From assembly GCF_000022065.1 (NCBI RefSeq), contig NC_011898.1:3661501-3725500 (forward strand): a DNA stretch of 64,000 nt, read 5' to 3'. Source of the stretch: Ruminiclostridium cellulolyticum H10 (lineage in GTDB: Bacteria > Bacillota > Clostridia > Acetivibrionales > DSM-1351). How positions within the stretch are numbered: position 1 is the first letter of the stretch; every line of letters starts with the position of its first letter. Both the position numbers and the translations under genes were made by a program. Positions 1 to 9,825 of this stretch are shown here, piece by piece. Under the pieces are notes generated by a model. It had not been told where the DNA came from, did not search any database, and worked only from the letters and a program-made list of their open reading frames with translations.

Positions 1-416
1 GTATCTAAGATTTGCTGTGTATATTGTAATCCGGCTGTTACCTGTGTTTTAAATCGTGACATATCTTCTTCCGGATTTTCTGTTATTACCGGTATATCTC
101 CAAAAGTTTTAAGAACCTCCTGCAATACATTTGTCTTATTCCCTATGTCAATATAAAGAAACTTTATCTTGGGGTTCATTATATGTATACTTTGTATCGC
201 AAGCTTAAAGGTTTCTGTATCATTTACAACTGCACTTAGATCTATTGCAAGGTATTTATAGTAGTTAATGCCTATTGCTTCTTTTTTGGCAAATGCCGAT
301 AAATCCAACTGGGTTGAAGATATTTTTTTTAGCATGAAGGGTTGAGCTACCAAACTGGATTCATTGAGCCAATCAAAGAGATTAACATTATTATGGCTGC
401 ATAGGTAAAGCATCAT
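1..416 (-). CDS. Hypothetical ICE protein, N-terminal part (runs off the left edge)
   Basis: An open frame starts at ATG 416 (or ATG 413) after an AGGTGA motif and stays open to the window edge, giving at least 138 residues. It overlaps the 3' end of the preceding small gene by 26 bases, which suggests translational coupling. The visible part is soluble, with alternating hydrophobic strands and helices (for example YKYLAIDLSAVV and KIKFLYIDIG). This could be the receiver-like N-terminal domain of a P-loop ATPase, but no catalytic motif falls inside the window. I do not recognise the family. Confidence 0.6.
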   Translation of the reverse strand, partial: MMLYLCSHNNVNLFDWLNESSLVAQPFMLKKISSTQLDLSAFAKKEAIGINYYKYLAIDLSAVVNDTETFKLAIQSIHIMNPKIKFLYIDIGNKTNVLQEVLKTFGDIPVITENPEEDMSRFKTQVTAGLQYTQQILD

Positions 417-573
417 ATGGACTCACCTGACTTTCTATTGTTGTTTTTGCCGGACTATCTACGTGTACCGGCTTTTTATCATAGGGTTTATTTATAAAAT
501 ACAGGACTATAAATATAATGCTAAGTGCTGCGTAGAACAGCAACTCAAGCACTTTGTTTGTGCTATTTTTCAA
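391..573 (-). CDS. Small single-span membrane protein
   Basis: A 60-residue protein starting at TTG 573 after AGGAGGG. It has one hydrophobic segment at about residues 11-27 (LLFYAALSIIFIVLYF) and a short polar C-terminus rich in P, K and S. It sits directly downstream of the M23 peptidase in the same operon, so a role as a small accessory subunit of the transfer apparatus is plausible but inferred only from position. Confidence 0.6.
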   Translation of the reverse strand: MKNSTNKVLELLFYAALSIIFIVLYFINKPYDKKPVHVDSPAKTTIESQVSPYDALPMQP

Positions 574-584
574 GTTTCTCCCTC

Positions 585-1517
585 CTAATTTAAGCTTACG
601 ATGGACACCTTTGAGATATTATCCTGATATGACCAATCTCTGGCCACTATACTGTAGCTGCCTGAATTAAGACTACTGAAAGTATATGTCTTTTCAAATG
701 TACCAATCCAAGTTATACCGCCATCAATGCTTACTTCGTATCCCCTATCCTTACCTCCTGCGATATTGACTTTTATACTGCCTTTACCAGATGAACAAGA
801 TATCTCAATCGGTACAGGGTCTATGTACAATTTGGGATCTACTGGTACGGCACTGCTGTAAGTACTGCCTACCCTTACTTCAAAGTGCAAATGGTGTCCC
901 GTTGATGTTCCCGGATACATATCCTTTCCCGGTTCACCGCCTTCCGAAGCCACTGCATCTCCCTGTCTTATCCGGCTGTTCTGATGTACATGTATAGCTG
1001 ACAAATGGAGATACCGGGTAAAGAATTGTTTTCCGTTCACATCGTGGTACAGGACTAAAAACATTCCGGCTTCATCACTTATACCCATGTTGTATACCTG
1101 ACCATCCGCAATAGCATAGACATTTGAATGCCATTGTGTATTAAAATCCTGTCCCCAGTGTGGCCTTGATATTCCGAGAACAGGGTGGTGTACAGGGGTT
1201 GGGCTGAATCCTCTGGTTCCGGTTGTTCCTTCCGTTGGATACGTAAATAGGCCTCCCCTGTCCAGTACTTTATTTTCCGGTATCAAATAAAAACCGTAAT
1301 CTGTTTGGGCATTTTGTATTGCAGTTTGTTCATCAGCAGATAAACTATATGTGTCGGTAAGAAATTGAAACGGTGCCGTAAGTATGTAGAAAATAACGCA
1401 TATTATCAGCATTAATATACCTATTGGTACAAATATGGCAATCAAAAGTCCCTTTCGTCCTTTTTCTGTCGATACTATCTGTACTGCTGCTTTTATAAGT
1501 GCAGGATTTATGGCCAA
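585..1517 (-). CDS. M23 family peptidoglycan endopeptidase of the transfer system
   Basis: A 310-residue protein with an N-terminal membrane anchor (about residues 22-48) and a LytM/M23 metallopeptidase domain. The zinc ligand motifs are visible: HWGQDF near residue 122 and HLHFEVR near residue 211. The last 75 residues form an Ig-like module ending in a 'SIVARDWSYQDNISKVS' stretch. M23 enzymes of Gram-positive conjugation systems are anchored outside the membrane and open peptidoglycan for the secretion channel. It lies 12 bases downstream of virB4, consistent with that job. The start is TTG 1517, eight bases after GAGGTG. Confidence is high for the fold, moderate for the transfer role. Confidence 0.88.
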   Translation of the reverse strand: MAINPALIKAAVQIVSTEKGRKGLLIAIFVPIGILMLIICVIFYILTAPFQFLTDTYSLSADEQTAIQNAQTDYGFYLIPENKVLDRGGLFTYPTEGTTGTRGFSPTPVHHPVLGISRPHWGQDFNTQWHSNVYAIADGQVYNMGISDEAGMFLVLYHDVNGKQFFTRYLHLSAIHVHQNSRIRQGDAVASEGGEPGKDMYPGTSTGHHLHFEVRVGSTYSSAVPVDPKLYIDPVPIEISCSSGKGSIKVNIAGGKDRGYEVSIDGGITWIGTFEKTYTFSSLNSGSYSIVARDWSYQDNISKVSIVSLN

Positions 1518-1529
1518 TATAATTCACCT

Positions 1530-3362
1530 CTACTTTCCTCCGGCTTTTCCGAAATATTTCATTTTATATTCCGGCAAGTCAAATTCTATCTGAAGGCGTT
1601 TTGAACCAATGATTAATAGTGCTATTTTTCTTCGTTTTGCTGCTAAAAGTTCTTCTTCGGCTTCCGTAAGTTTGTACAGTTCCTTGGTTTCCTGAAGGTT
1701 TTTACCGTCAGTACCCATCAGGATTTTTATGCAGGGTATATCAAGTAACGCCTGTCCGTACATTTTAACACTAGGATCAAGGAAATCTACTACTGAATGC
1801 GAGATTATTGCAATGGCTGCTTCATATTTTCTGGCTCTTTTTACAGCATTTCTAAGGAATATCAGTGACTGCGGTACTCTGTGGTCAATCATCAGATAGG
1901 CCTCATCTGAAATCAGAAGCACTCTTTCTTCTCTGTCTCTGGTCATTTGTTCCCAAGCCCATTGAAGGATTGTAAAGTACTGGGTACTTTTTATATTATC
2001 AGAGGTATCCTGAAGATCATGTGTATCAAGACACACACATCTAGTTTTCGTGTCTATGCTTGTATGTCCGTTCCATAGAAATTGGTCAGATCCAAAAATA
2101 AGGTCATGTAAAAGTAAGGATATGTCTACATACAAGGCTTTTATATTGGGTTCTGTTTCTTTGCTTTTTTTCTCTTCAATAATTTCATTGAGATCAGTGA
2201 ATATAGGATAGTCCTCATTTTTTAAATTCGTTACGTCTGTATCCCAGGTTATGCCGAATTTTTCGTACATTTCAATAAGGCAAATTTTTATCAGTGCCAT
2301 ATGTTTGTCGTTAAATGAAGGCTTGTATAGTTTAAAGAATATTTCAAGGCTTTTCATATGTAGAGCCAAAGCTCCCATACCGTTACCTTCATCTTCGTAT
2401 AACCTTTCGCCGTCTTCATCCTCATCGTCTTTGGGAACCTGCCTTATCTGCAAAGGATTCAGTCTTCCTTTGATTCCTCCGCCGCAGTTGAGCCAGTCGC
2501 CCTGCAGATTTCGTGTAAGTTCCTTATATTCTGACTCCGGATCAATAATGATTATCTTAGTTCCACGCATATACTCCGCCATGATAATATGTTTTATAGC
2601 AGTACTTTTGCCGACTCCGCCGACACCCATTATTGTCATACAGGAATTTGTTCTATCACCTCCACGCATCCACGGGTCTACAACAACCAATCCCCCTGAA
2701 GCATCCTTTGCCAAATAATACCCCTGTCCGTCATTCAGTCCAGAAGATGCAAATGGAAAGCCACCTATGAAACTGGATAAAGGCAGTATTCTTTGAGTAA
2801 TCCGCTCTATCTGTTCGTTTGATGCATAAAAAGGTGATAATTGTTTAAAGCTCTCCTTCTGGAGACTGGATAAAACCCTTCCTTTGCACTTGGCAACGGC
2901 TATTGCACTCTCTACTTTCTGACATACTTTTTTGAGAAGCTTCTCATCCCGTGTCAGCGGTGCCACAAGCAAACTCATAGCACCTATCTTCTCACCATGT
3001 TGGTCTACCTGTATCATCATTTTTTCAGCATCATCTGCTGCACGCTTTGCCCTTGAGGCTGTTAATGCATCCTTTGCACTCTCACATTCACCTCTCTTTT
3101 GTTTTATTGTATTTGACAGGCTTTCCAGAAAAACAGAATCATCAACGGGTGTAAATGTGATACTGGCTACAGTTGAGGGTATATTGGTGAGTTTTGACAG
3201 CCAACCGTAGTCAGCAGACTGAGGATACTTGACTATACCGTATACCCTCCCCATGCTTTCACCTACATTTATTGTGTTCTGCTTAAATTCCATACCAATA
3301 GGCGTAATGCTATTTAATAATGCTCCATTTATAGGTATTTCTTCAGTATTTTTTCTTGACAT
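1530..3362 (-). CDS. virB4: VirB4-type conjugation ATPase, C-terminal ATPase portion
   Basis: A 610-residue ATPase with Walker A GVGGVGKST near residue 249, then IIIIDPESEYKEL just after it, typical of VirB4/TraE/TrbE proteins, and Walker B LLISDEAYLM near residue 486. VirB4 powers assembly of and transport through type IV secretion channels at the inner face of the membrane. The protein starts two bases after the stop of the preceding gene, whose 3' end supplies the ribosome binding site, so the two are coupled. The N-terminal domain usually fused to this ATPase seems to be encoded by that separate gene. Confidence 0.92.
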   Translation of the reverse strand: MSRKNTEEIPINGALLNSITPIGMEFKQNTINVGESMGRVYGIVKYPQSADYGWLSKLTNIPSTVASITFTPVDDSVFLESLSNTIKQKRGECESAKDALTASRAKRAADDAEKMMIQVDQHGEKIGAMSLLVAPLTRDEKLLKKVCQKVESAIAVAKCKGRVLSSLQKESFKQLSPFYASNEQIERITQRILPLSSFIGGFPFASSGLNDGQGYYLAKDASGGLVVVDPWMRGGDRTNSCMTIMGVGGVGKSTAIKHIIMAEYMRGTKIIIIDPESEYKELTRNLQGDWLNCGGGIKGRLNPLQIRQVPKDDEDEDGERLYEDEGNGMGALALHMKSLEIFFKLYKPSFNDKHMALIKICLIEMYEKFGITWDTDVTNLKNEDYPIFTDLNEIIEEKKSKETEPNIKALYVDISLLLHDLIFGSDQFLWNGHTSIDTKTRCVCLDTHDLQDTSDNIKSTQYFTILQWAWEQMTRDREERVLLISDEAYLMIDHRVPQSLIFLRNAVKRARKYEAAIAIISHSVVDFLDPSVKMYGQALLDIPCIKILMGTDGKNLQETKELYKLTEAEEELLAAKRRKIALLIIGSKRLQIEFDLPEYKMKYFGKAGGK

Positions 3363-3364
3363 AT

Positions 3365-4108
3365 TTATTCCTCCTTCGCTGCAGCTACCAGACTTTCAAT
3401 AATCGGCATGGAAGCTCTGACGTCTGTATTTTCTATGTGAACATATGCTGGATTGGTAATAAGGTTTGATAGCCGGATTATATCTTCCTCAATCAATATT
3501 TCTCCGTTAATGTTTGAAGATGTGAAATATCCTAATAGCGTGAAACATCTCTTTTGAAGTTCGTTTTCCACTCCTTCTGAATACTTGTCCCATATTTTTA
3601 TATAAAACTGCCTTTCAACAACTTCACCTGACAATGCATAGTTGCTCATAGCCTGCATTTCACTTTTCAATATTTCTTTCTGTACCGGATCATTGGTATC
3701 TGAAAGTAACTCACTGTATTCCTTCACCAGAGGTGAGATATCAACGGGTCTGCTTAATGCAAGGAATCCGAACCTTTCTGTTTCAGCAGAAAGTTCCGCA
3801 GTGAGTTGCCTGGTCAATGTCCTTTTTTCTCTTCTTGAAAGCAAATCCGGGGATATGGGGTAGATCCTGATATATGAAAATACAAATCCATCTCTTGTAT
3901 ACAAATACTTATCTGTAATGTCCCTGACATTGACAAACTCTTGTGCCGTAATTTCTTCTGTTGTTTTATTCCTGGAAGCTTTTGTACCTTTGTTAATTCT
4001 TACCGGTGAATTATTCTTTGTTTTCACATTACCCTTGTTTATTACATACAGTGCTATAACACCGCCTATTACAGCTAATATAGGGAAAATAATTGTTATT
4101 AAATCCAT
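3365..4108 (-). CDS. VirB4 N-terminal-domain-like membrane protein (split VirB4)
   Basis: A 247-residue protein with one N-terminal membrane span (about residues 4-24) followed by a mixed alpha/beta domain (VNVRDITDKYLYTRDGFVFSY, then a helix-rich TAELSAETERFGFLALSRP stretch and VERQFYIKIWDKY). This resembles the substrate- and membrane-binding N-terminal domain of VirB4/TraC proteins. It precedes the ATPase gene with a two-base gap and provides its Shine-Dalgarno. Separate genes rather than a frameshift are likely, because the downstream frame has its own ATG and ribosome site. The family assignment is from overall pattern only. Confidence 0.6.
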   Translation of the reverse strand: MDLITIIFPILAVIGGVIALYVINKGNVKTKNNSPVRINKGTKASRNKTTEEITAQEFVNVRDITDKYLYTRDGFVFSYIRIYPISPDLLSRREKRTLTRQLTAELSAETERFGFLALSRPVDISPLVKEYSELLSDTNDPVQKEILKSEMQAMSNYALSGEVVERQFYIKIWDKYSEGVENELQKRCFTLLGYFTSSNINGEILIEEDIIRLSNLITNPAYVHIENTDVRASMPIIESLVAAAKEE

Positions 4109-4140
4109 TTGTTAAACCACCTCACGTTTTGGAATAAAAT

Positions 4141-4171
4141 AAGGTGACAGAATTATAAACTCTGCCACCTT
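4141..4171 (-). terminator. Hairpin upstream of the VirB4 gene pair
   Basis: An inverted repeat AAGGTGaCAGA...TCTGcCACCTT followed on the minus strand by a T-rich run. It lies in the leader of the split virB4 genes, between them and the AbrB gene, and may be a second terminator or an mRNA structure that shields the leader. Confidence 0.5.
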
Positions 4172-4214
4172 ATTTCTTAATATTTTATTTTTCAGTACCT
4201 TCTTTAATTTCATG

Positions 4215-4242
4215 AAAAAACAGCCTGTTTCCAAGCTGTTTT
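4215..4242 (-). terminator. Rho-independent terminator after the AbrB-like gene
   Basis: Stem AAAACAGC / GCTGTTTT with a 10-base loop and a T6 run on the minus strand, 20 bases after the AbrB-like stop codon. It separates the secreted-protein/AbrB unit from the VirB4/M23 unit. Confidence 0.75.
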
Positions 4243-4261
4243 AAAATACTATGTATCCTAA

Positions 4262-4504
4262 TTATTTTGATTTTAAATCATGGCTGCACTCTTCACAGAT
4301 ATGCTTATTTTTGTATACCGTGAGATTTTTGACATTGTTGCAAAATATGCATCCGGGAGAGTACTTTTTTAATAATATCATATCCTCATCAGTAAAGATT
4401 TCTAAAGAATCCCTTTCGCTAATAGAAAGCACTTGTCTTGTCTCTTTAGGTATTACTACCCTTCCAAGCTCATCAACCCTTCTTACTATTCCTGTAGATT
4501 TCAT
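4262..4504 (-). CDS. AbrB/SpoVT-type transition regulator with a Cys-rich tail
   Basis: An 80-residue protein. The N-terminal 45 residues are a clear AbrB-type swapped-hairpin DNA-binding domain (STGIVRRVDELGRVVIPKE, then TRQVLSISERDSLEIF). The C-terminal part carries two Cys pairs (CIFCNN and CEEC) that could bind zinc. AbrB-type regulators control transition-state genes in Firmicutes; here it follows the giant secreted-protein gene by 28 bases and is followed by a terminator, so it may regulate the transfer or surface operon of the element. Family assignment is strong; targets are unknown. Confidence 0.88.
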   Translation of the reverse strand: MKSTGIVRRVDELGRVVIPKETRQVLSISERDSLEIFTDEDMILLKKYSPGCIFCNNVKNLTVYKNKHICEECSHDLKSK

Positions 4505-4532
4505 GCTAACAGTCCTCCTTTTTATAAATTAA

Positions 4533-7500
4533 TTAAAATGCCATCCTAATTCTCCAATAATCGTCATTCACAACGTAGGTTTTTACAGTGTCTGTTTTGA
4601 TTGTGCCATTACTATAAGTTACAGTGAATACGAAAGTGACATATGTACCTTTCCATCTGTTTTTCTTCATATCTTCGTTCCACATTTCACCCTTGAAAGT
4701 ATTGGCAGTTTGGCTGGCCAGTGAAACAGGGCCGTAGCTTCTTTCTAATATTCTTACCCTAACATTTGATGCTGTAACAGCACTTCCTGAATTTATCTCT
4801 GTTGTAACGGCACTTAACACATACTTTTCATCATTAAAAAATGCATCATTTCCATATGTGGGTTTTCCCTTATTGGCAAGATGTTTGTTATATTTGTCCC
4901 AATTGGTTTTCCATGTAGGTGTGTGATTCACGTATCCCTTTATTGTGAGCCCATGTACTGTGAAGGTTGTTATATCCGTATCCTGTGCAAAGTACTGGTC
5001 TATTGTGATAACACTTATGGTATATGTACCCGTTTCAGTTAGCCTAGGTGTTTTCATTGTGAATGTTTTCTTTTTTCCGTTACTTACATACGATATATTC
5101 TCACCTGAATAGACAACTTCTGAACCCCTTTTCACTGTTACTTTTGATGTTAGCACCTGTTCAGGGTCCGGGTCTGTTACTTCAAATGTCATTGAAACAC
5201 TGTCTCCTTCGTAAACGAACTGCGGTGATATTCTCTGTATATTTACCTCCGGGGGTCGGTTTCTGCTAACTTTGTATGAAATATATTTTGTTTCCGCCTT
5301 ACCGCTTGGATTAATGGAAGTAAACTGTGCGGTATAGGTTCCGTCAGGCACATTGTCGGGAACCATGTAATTTACTACCCAGCTTTTTAAGTTACTATCC
5401 GGTGTTGGTGTCATACTCAAAGTATAGGACTGATATGGAGTACCGTACTGCATGTTTACCCGTGTAACAGTGGGGTATTTGGTAGTTGTAGCATAAATTT
5501 TCGTCTGAACGTTTGTATTGAGTGTTTTGCCTCCTAGAGCAGGCTCTAGGTTAATTGGGGTAAATACATTGACGGAAAACGTCTTGGGGGTTTCAGCACC
5601 GGTTAATTTATCTCTGGCAGTAATTGTGAAATTCCTTAATCCGTCCGGGTAAATATCCGGAATCTGCAAGGTCTGATTTTTCCAGTTAATATCTTGCCCT
5701 GATTGTGTTCCTGTAACACCTTCTTGAAAGTTAACCGTCTTTGTTGAGGGTAAGGCTGAAACTGTCGGTGTCAGATTCATTTCAAGCTGAACGGGATTGA
5801 GCTGCCTTGTCCAAAGGTTATATCCTTCAATGTATTCTGACGCCGGGATGCTTTTCAGAGTAAAAGCTGAATCATAAGCTCTAGCTGAAGCAGTGAACTG
5901 AGGTTTATCATCCAAGGTAAAATGATAAGTCCAAGGATCAGACCATGCACCCTCCATGTCCTTTACGTAATACATGACATCATATGTACCATACGTGAGT
6001 GTATCAGGAATAAAATATTGCCATTCTCCGCTGTCCTTGCGAAACATTATTTTTCTTTCTACGATACCCTTGTCAGTATTGGCTCTTGTAATATTGTGGT
6101 CGAGGTCGTAGGATTTATCAATCCAGATTGTTTTACACGCTCCTGATTGGGGATCATATTTCCAATCAAGTACGGCATCTGCAATAGGCTTTCTGTGTAC
6201 ATACATGTCAACCTCTGTGGCTCCGCTGTAATATGAGTAATTCTCCCCATATGCACCGGAGGGCTTGTCTTTTACCCTTCTGTAAATCCTGTACTTTCCT
6301 ACATTTGAAAATGAGTTTTTTATATCAGAAGTCCATCCTTTGCCAGAGTTAAAAACTGTTAGAGTTCCGGGTTCCTGTCCTGTTGGGTTATCAAAATAGT
6401 CCTTTTCCTGTACATACTGCATTTCTCTTGATATAATTTCATCTTTTTCAAGGTCATCTTCGCCGACATTCAGGGTAAACTGTTGATTCTGAAGAATAAA
6501 TACCTGTTCAACCTCCGGGGTTTCTTCTGAAATGTATTCCAGTGCTTCATTCAAAATCTCCTGAGCTGTCTTGTCTGTTGCATCTATAAATTTGGCACAG
6601 TCCGAATATTGCTTATGTATGTCAGGGGTTCCTGCCAGAATAACCTTTGCATCAGTCTTTGCTACAGCTTCATTGAAGGCTAAAAGCTCTGATATTTTAC
6701 TATCACTTACATAAAGAATGTATTTGCTGCTGTTTCCCCGCCACATATCAGTGTAAGGTTGCCGTACATATTTAAAAATAGTACCGCTGTAGTAGCCTGT
6801 ATAGTTGGCAACCCACTGCATATTGGGTACCCAATACGATACTGTTCTTGATGCAGTTCCGGAATATCCCGACCAGGATCTTGTCCAATTAAAATATCCT
6901 TCTCCATGAGTAGGGCTTATCGGATGTCCGCAAGGAGTACTTGTGTATACATAATTTTTAATGGACATGCTACCTGTATAACCTTCCCCATCACTGTACG
7001 AAATACTCGATGGTGGGGTTGAACCACCATACCCATGTCCAGAAGAATAACCACCGCCTGAACTTATAGTCTTGGTCTCAATTCGAGTTTCATAGTGACC
7101 AAAGTCATGATAACCTCCGTTGTCTGCCACACTTGTTCTTTGTAGCTTACCAGAGTAACCTGCACTGGTATATGGAATTTCTTCCGTAGGATAGCTTGTT
7201 CCTGTATTGCTTGATATACTTGCAGGAGTTGAATATTCATAGATTTTCATGTCCCATATATTAACGTTGGGAATGATATTTCTACCCAGTAAAGCATTTT
7301 CCATTGAAACCCTATTGCTTGCAATGTATTCGTATTTATCCTGGGCTAAGTCCTTATCCCTCATGATATACAAGTCTACATTGGGTCTTTCTATTGGAGC
7401 ATCTATATATATGTCACTTAACGGCTGATAGTTGTCTACCCAAAAATCGCATTCCAGATTAGCCGATTTTTTATCTGAATCAGTAACATACTGTGATAGT

Positions 7501-9806
7501 GTATCCTGACCATTTACACCAACAAACTCATCCTTAGCGTATATATAGAATTTGTAGTATCCAAGCTGTGTTGGAGAATATTTGGGAAAATCACCAAGAC
7601 CATTCCATTTTTGAATCAATGTGTCAACAATGCCGTTATTGTCACTGTCATACCACAATTCTATTTTGGCGGCAGCCACTTTATCCCCATCTGTACTGTT
7701 TACATCATAGTGCCATGCACTTATTTGATCATTCCTTGTTACTACACTGTCAGATAAGTTCAGCTCTATATTTGGAGCAATGTCCTCAAGTACTTTGAAT
7801 TCTACCGTATACGGGTCAGACCATTTGCCAAGAGTGTTTTTGCACTCAAGAGTCACTAAATACGAACCCGGCTCTTTATATTGCAGTTGCTTCCGGATGT
7901 CGCTGTCGGTACCTTTGTACATTTGTGAAGTGTCACCACCGTAAGACCATCTGTATTCAACTATCGGATATTTGTCCAAAACCAGTTGTATGTTCCCATC
8001 CTCCGAGATATTCTCAACGTTTATTATTCTGTTTTGTTTCCAGGAGTTCGAGGAAAGCTTAAATTGTGCAATAGGTTTTGTGGGGTATACATACACATAA
8101 TCCGTTGATACATATTCAACAACGGCAGCACCAAGTATCTCCTTCTTTTTATCTTCCGGTATCCCAGTTAGTACGATTTTGCTTTTATCAAGGTTATACC
8201 TGCATATGACTTCTGCGAAGTATCCGTTTTTATCAGATGTGGCTGGAAATATGTAAGAGCCTGAAAAGAATTCGTTGTAGTCAACCTGTTCTCCATTAAT
8301 ATAGAGTTCAGTGCTCTTGACTGCTGACATATCAGTATTATCCGTTGCATCCCGGAATGGAACGGAGTCAAATGCTATTTCTCCTATGTGATTATTTATT
8401 TGAAGTGTAGGTATATCAATTACTAAGGATTCTTTTTTTGCCAGTGCCTTAAAGTTGTTTGTAAGAAACTTATTATTACCTTCTGCCTTTTGAGTGTGTG
8501 CATCTTTATATACTACTTTTGCAGTAGCTTCCACCGCTAATTGATATTTGTCCCCTGACTTTGGCAGCTTTTTTATGTCTGCTACAGTTGTTTCTACTGT
8601 AATAGTTGCAGTACCTTGGTTGTCAGCTGCACTCTTTGGTACTACCGTAACGGCTTTCTTTTGTTCATCAGTTAGTAGCAGGCCTGGGATTTTGTCAATG
8701 TTTAAATCCCAGTTTTTTATATCCTGTCTTGTATAAAATGCACTTCTTGTAACAGGATCTTTGTAGTAATCATCATCTTCCAAAACTCCCTGTACTTTAA
8801 ATTGAAGTTTAACCTTTTGTTTATCCAGTTCTCCGCCCTTCGGTATGCTTGGCAATGGAGAAGCAAGTGTGACATAGCACTTTACAGGCAAGTCATACTT
8901 GTTATTTTTCAGTATTGGTATTGAAAACGTCTGATACCAGATGGAGCCGTTTGGCCTTACGTGCCACATCTTTCCGCTACCGGAATACTGAATTGTAGGG
9001 GCCGACTGTACATACATATATTGATACACATTTGGGTCATAGTGTCCCTTCCCGTCTGGAATTCCGGAAAACCTATTTACGGAAGTAAAGGTTTTGTACA
9101 TCCAGTCTTTTAGCTTTTGTACTGTCTGATGACTATAGTGCTGGGAATCATTATATGCTGCATTGTTATATGTGCTCGTACTAAGTGTAAGTACCTTGTT
9201 AACTTCATTGTTTTTACTCCAAGGTTCCTTTATCCAATTCCTTTCCCTAAAGGTAGTCACTGTTGCTACGTTTATCATCCACATATTGCTGAATACTTCT
9301 CCATTTACATCAAAGCCTAGGTACTTCCACTCCCCACGATTTGTTTTACACTTGTCCCCATGAGTTTCAGGGTTCTGCTCCTTTCCCTTACAGGAGATTC
9401 CCTCCGGTTTCAAGAAATATCCCCCGCCATAGTATATATCCGGCATTTTCTTATCCAAATCATTATGCAGCTGATAACCGCACTTAAAATAGTTTCCTGC
9501 CACACTCCTGTAGCTGCCATATACTACAAGGTTTTTTTGTGTGAATAGCCTGTAGTTGAGATAATATGTATTAGTACCCTTTTTTATTGAAAATGGCACT
9601 GTACCTCCTCCCGGAAGTGTAGGTAACTGGTTGTTCTTTTTATAGCTATCATATGCAGTCCGATCAAAAAACTCCATGCCACCCTTTTCATATTTCAGGG
9701 ATGTATAGCTTCCTGCTGCATTTATCTTATAAAGTACTGGAAAAAAAGCAATAAAAAAAGCTGTACACATTATCATGCACAGCACCTTAACTAATCTGTT
9801 ATTCAA
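4533..9806 (-). CDS. Giant secreted repeat protein with Ig/PKD-like modules
   Basis: A 1,757-residue protein with an N-terminal signal or anchor segment (CMIMCTAFFIAFFPVLYKINA, residues about 10-30). Several beta-sandwich modules resembling PKD or Ig-like domains follow: about residues 585-690 (a YRWSYGGD core and SYLVTLECKNTLGKWSDPY), around 1210-1310 (TYDVMYYVKDMEGAWSDPWTYHF), and further modules to about 1660. A Gly/Ser/Tyr-rich low-complexity stretch lies near residues 900-960. There is no LPxTG motif and no C-terminal membrane span. It is encoded between the SLH protein and the AbrB regulator. Its size and make-up suggest an extracellular adhesin or scaffold, possibly a tip or stalk component of the neighbouring pilus or transfer apparatus. 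That role is inference; no enzyme motif was seen. Confidence 0.75.
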   Translation of the reverse strand: MNNRLVKVLCMIMCTAFFIAFFPVLYKINAAGSYTSLKYEKGGMEFFDRTAYDSYKKNNQLPTLPGGGTVPFSIKKGTNTYYLNYRLFTQKNLVVYGSYRSVAGNYFKCGYQLHNDLDKKMPDIYYGGGYFLKPEGISCKGKEQNPETHGDKCKTNRGEWKYLGFDVNGEVFSNMWMINVATVTTFRERNWIKEPWSKNNEVNKVLTLSTSTYNNAAYNDSQHYSHQTVQKLKDWMYKTFTSVNRFSGIPDGKGHYDPNVYQYMYVQSAPTIQYSGSGKMWHVRPNGSIWYQTFSIPILKNNKYDLPVKCYVTLASPLPSIPKGGELDKQKVKLQFKVQGVLEDDDYYKDPVTRSAFYTRQDIKNWDLNIDKIPGLLLTDEQKKAVTVVPKSAADNQGTATITVETTVADIKKLPKSGDKYQLAVEATAKVVYKDAHTQKAEGNNKFLTNNFKALAKKESLVIDIPTLQINNHIGEIAFDSVPFRDATDNTDMSAVKSTELYINGEQVDYNEFFSGSYIFPATSDKNGYFAEVICRYNLDKSKIVLTGIPEDKKKEILGAAVVEYVSTDYVYVYPTKPIAQFKLSSNSWKQNRIINVENISEDGNIQLVLDKYPIVEYRWSYGGDTSQMYKGTDSDIRKQLQYKEPGSYLVTLECKNTLGKWSDPYTVEFKVLEDIAPNIELNLSDSVVTRNDQISAWHYDVNSTDGDKVAAAKIELWYDSDNNGIVDTLIQKWNGLGDFPKYSPTQLGYYKFYIYAKDEFVGVNGQDTLSQYVTDSDKKSANLECDFWVDNYQPLSDIYIDAPIERPNVDLYIMRDKDLAQDKYEYIASNRVSMENALLGRNIIPNVNIWDMKIYEYSTPASISSNTGTSYPTEEIPYTSAGYSGKLQRTSVADNGGYHDFGHYETRIETKTISSGGGYSSGHGYGGSTPPSSISYSDGEGYTGSMSIKNYVYTSTPCGHPISPTHGEGYFNWTRSWSGYSGTASRTVSYWVPNMQWVANYTGYYSGTIFKYVRQPYTDMWRGNSSKYILYVSDSKISELLAFNEAVAKTDAKVILAGTPDIHKQYSDCAKFIDATDKTAQEILNEALEYISEETPEVEQVFILQNQQFTLNVGEDDLEKDEIISREMQYVQEKDYFDNPTGQEPGTLTVFNSGKGWTSDIKNSFSNVGKYRIYRRVKDKPSGAYGENYSYYSGATEVDMYVHRKPIADAVLDWKYDPQSGACKTIWIDKSYDLDHNITRANTDKGIVERKIMFRKDSGEWQYFIPDTLTYGTYDVMYYVKDMEGAWSDPWTYHFTLDDKPQFTASARAYDSAFTLKSIPASEYIEGYNLWTRQLNPVQLEMNLTPTVSALPSTKTVNFQEGVTGTQSGQDINWKNQTLQIPDIYPDGLRNFTITARDKLTGAETPKTFSVNVFTPINLEPALGGKTLNTNVQTKIYATTTKYPTVTRVNMQYGTPYQSYTLSMTPTPDSNLKSWVVNYMVPDNVPDGTYTAQFTSINPSGKAETKYISYKVSRNRPPEVNIQRISPQFVYEGDSVSMTFEVTDPDPEQVLTSKVTVKRGSEVVYSGENISYVSNGKKKTFTMKTPRLTETGTYTISVITIDQYFAQDTDITTFTVHGLTIKGYVNHTPTWKTNWDKYNKHLANKGKPTYGNDAFFNDEKYVLSAVTTEINSGSAVTASNVRVRILERSYGPVSLASQTANTFKGEMWNEDMKKNRWKGTYVTFVFTVTYSNGTIKTDTVKTYVVNDDYWRIRMAF

Positions 9807-9825
9807 TTAAATCACCTTCTCAAAT

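Noticed and set aside
2251-2718. 155-codon plus-strand frame in virB4
   Set aside because: Antisense shadow of the VirB4 ATPase, rich in Ser/Pro/Leu from reversed coding sequence.
3300-3400. Frameshift explaining the two VirB4 pieces
   Set aside because: The downstream gene has its own ATG and a GGAGG site overlapping the upstream stop, which fits two coupled genes better than a broken one.
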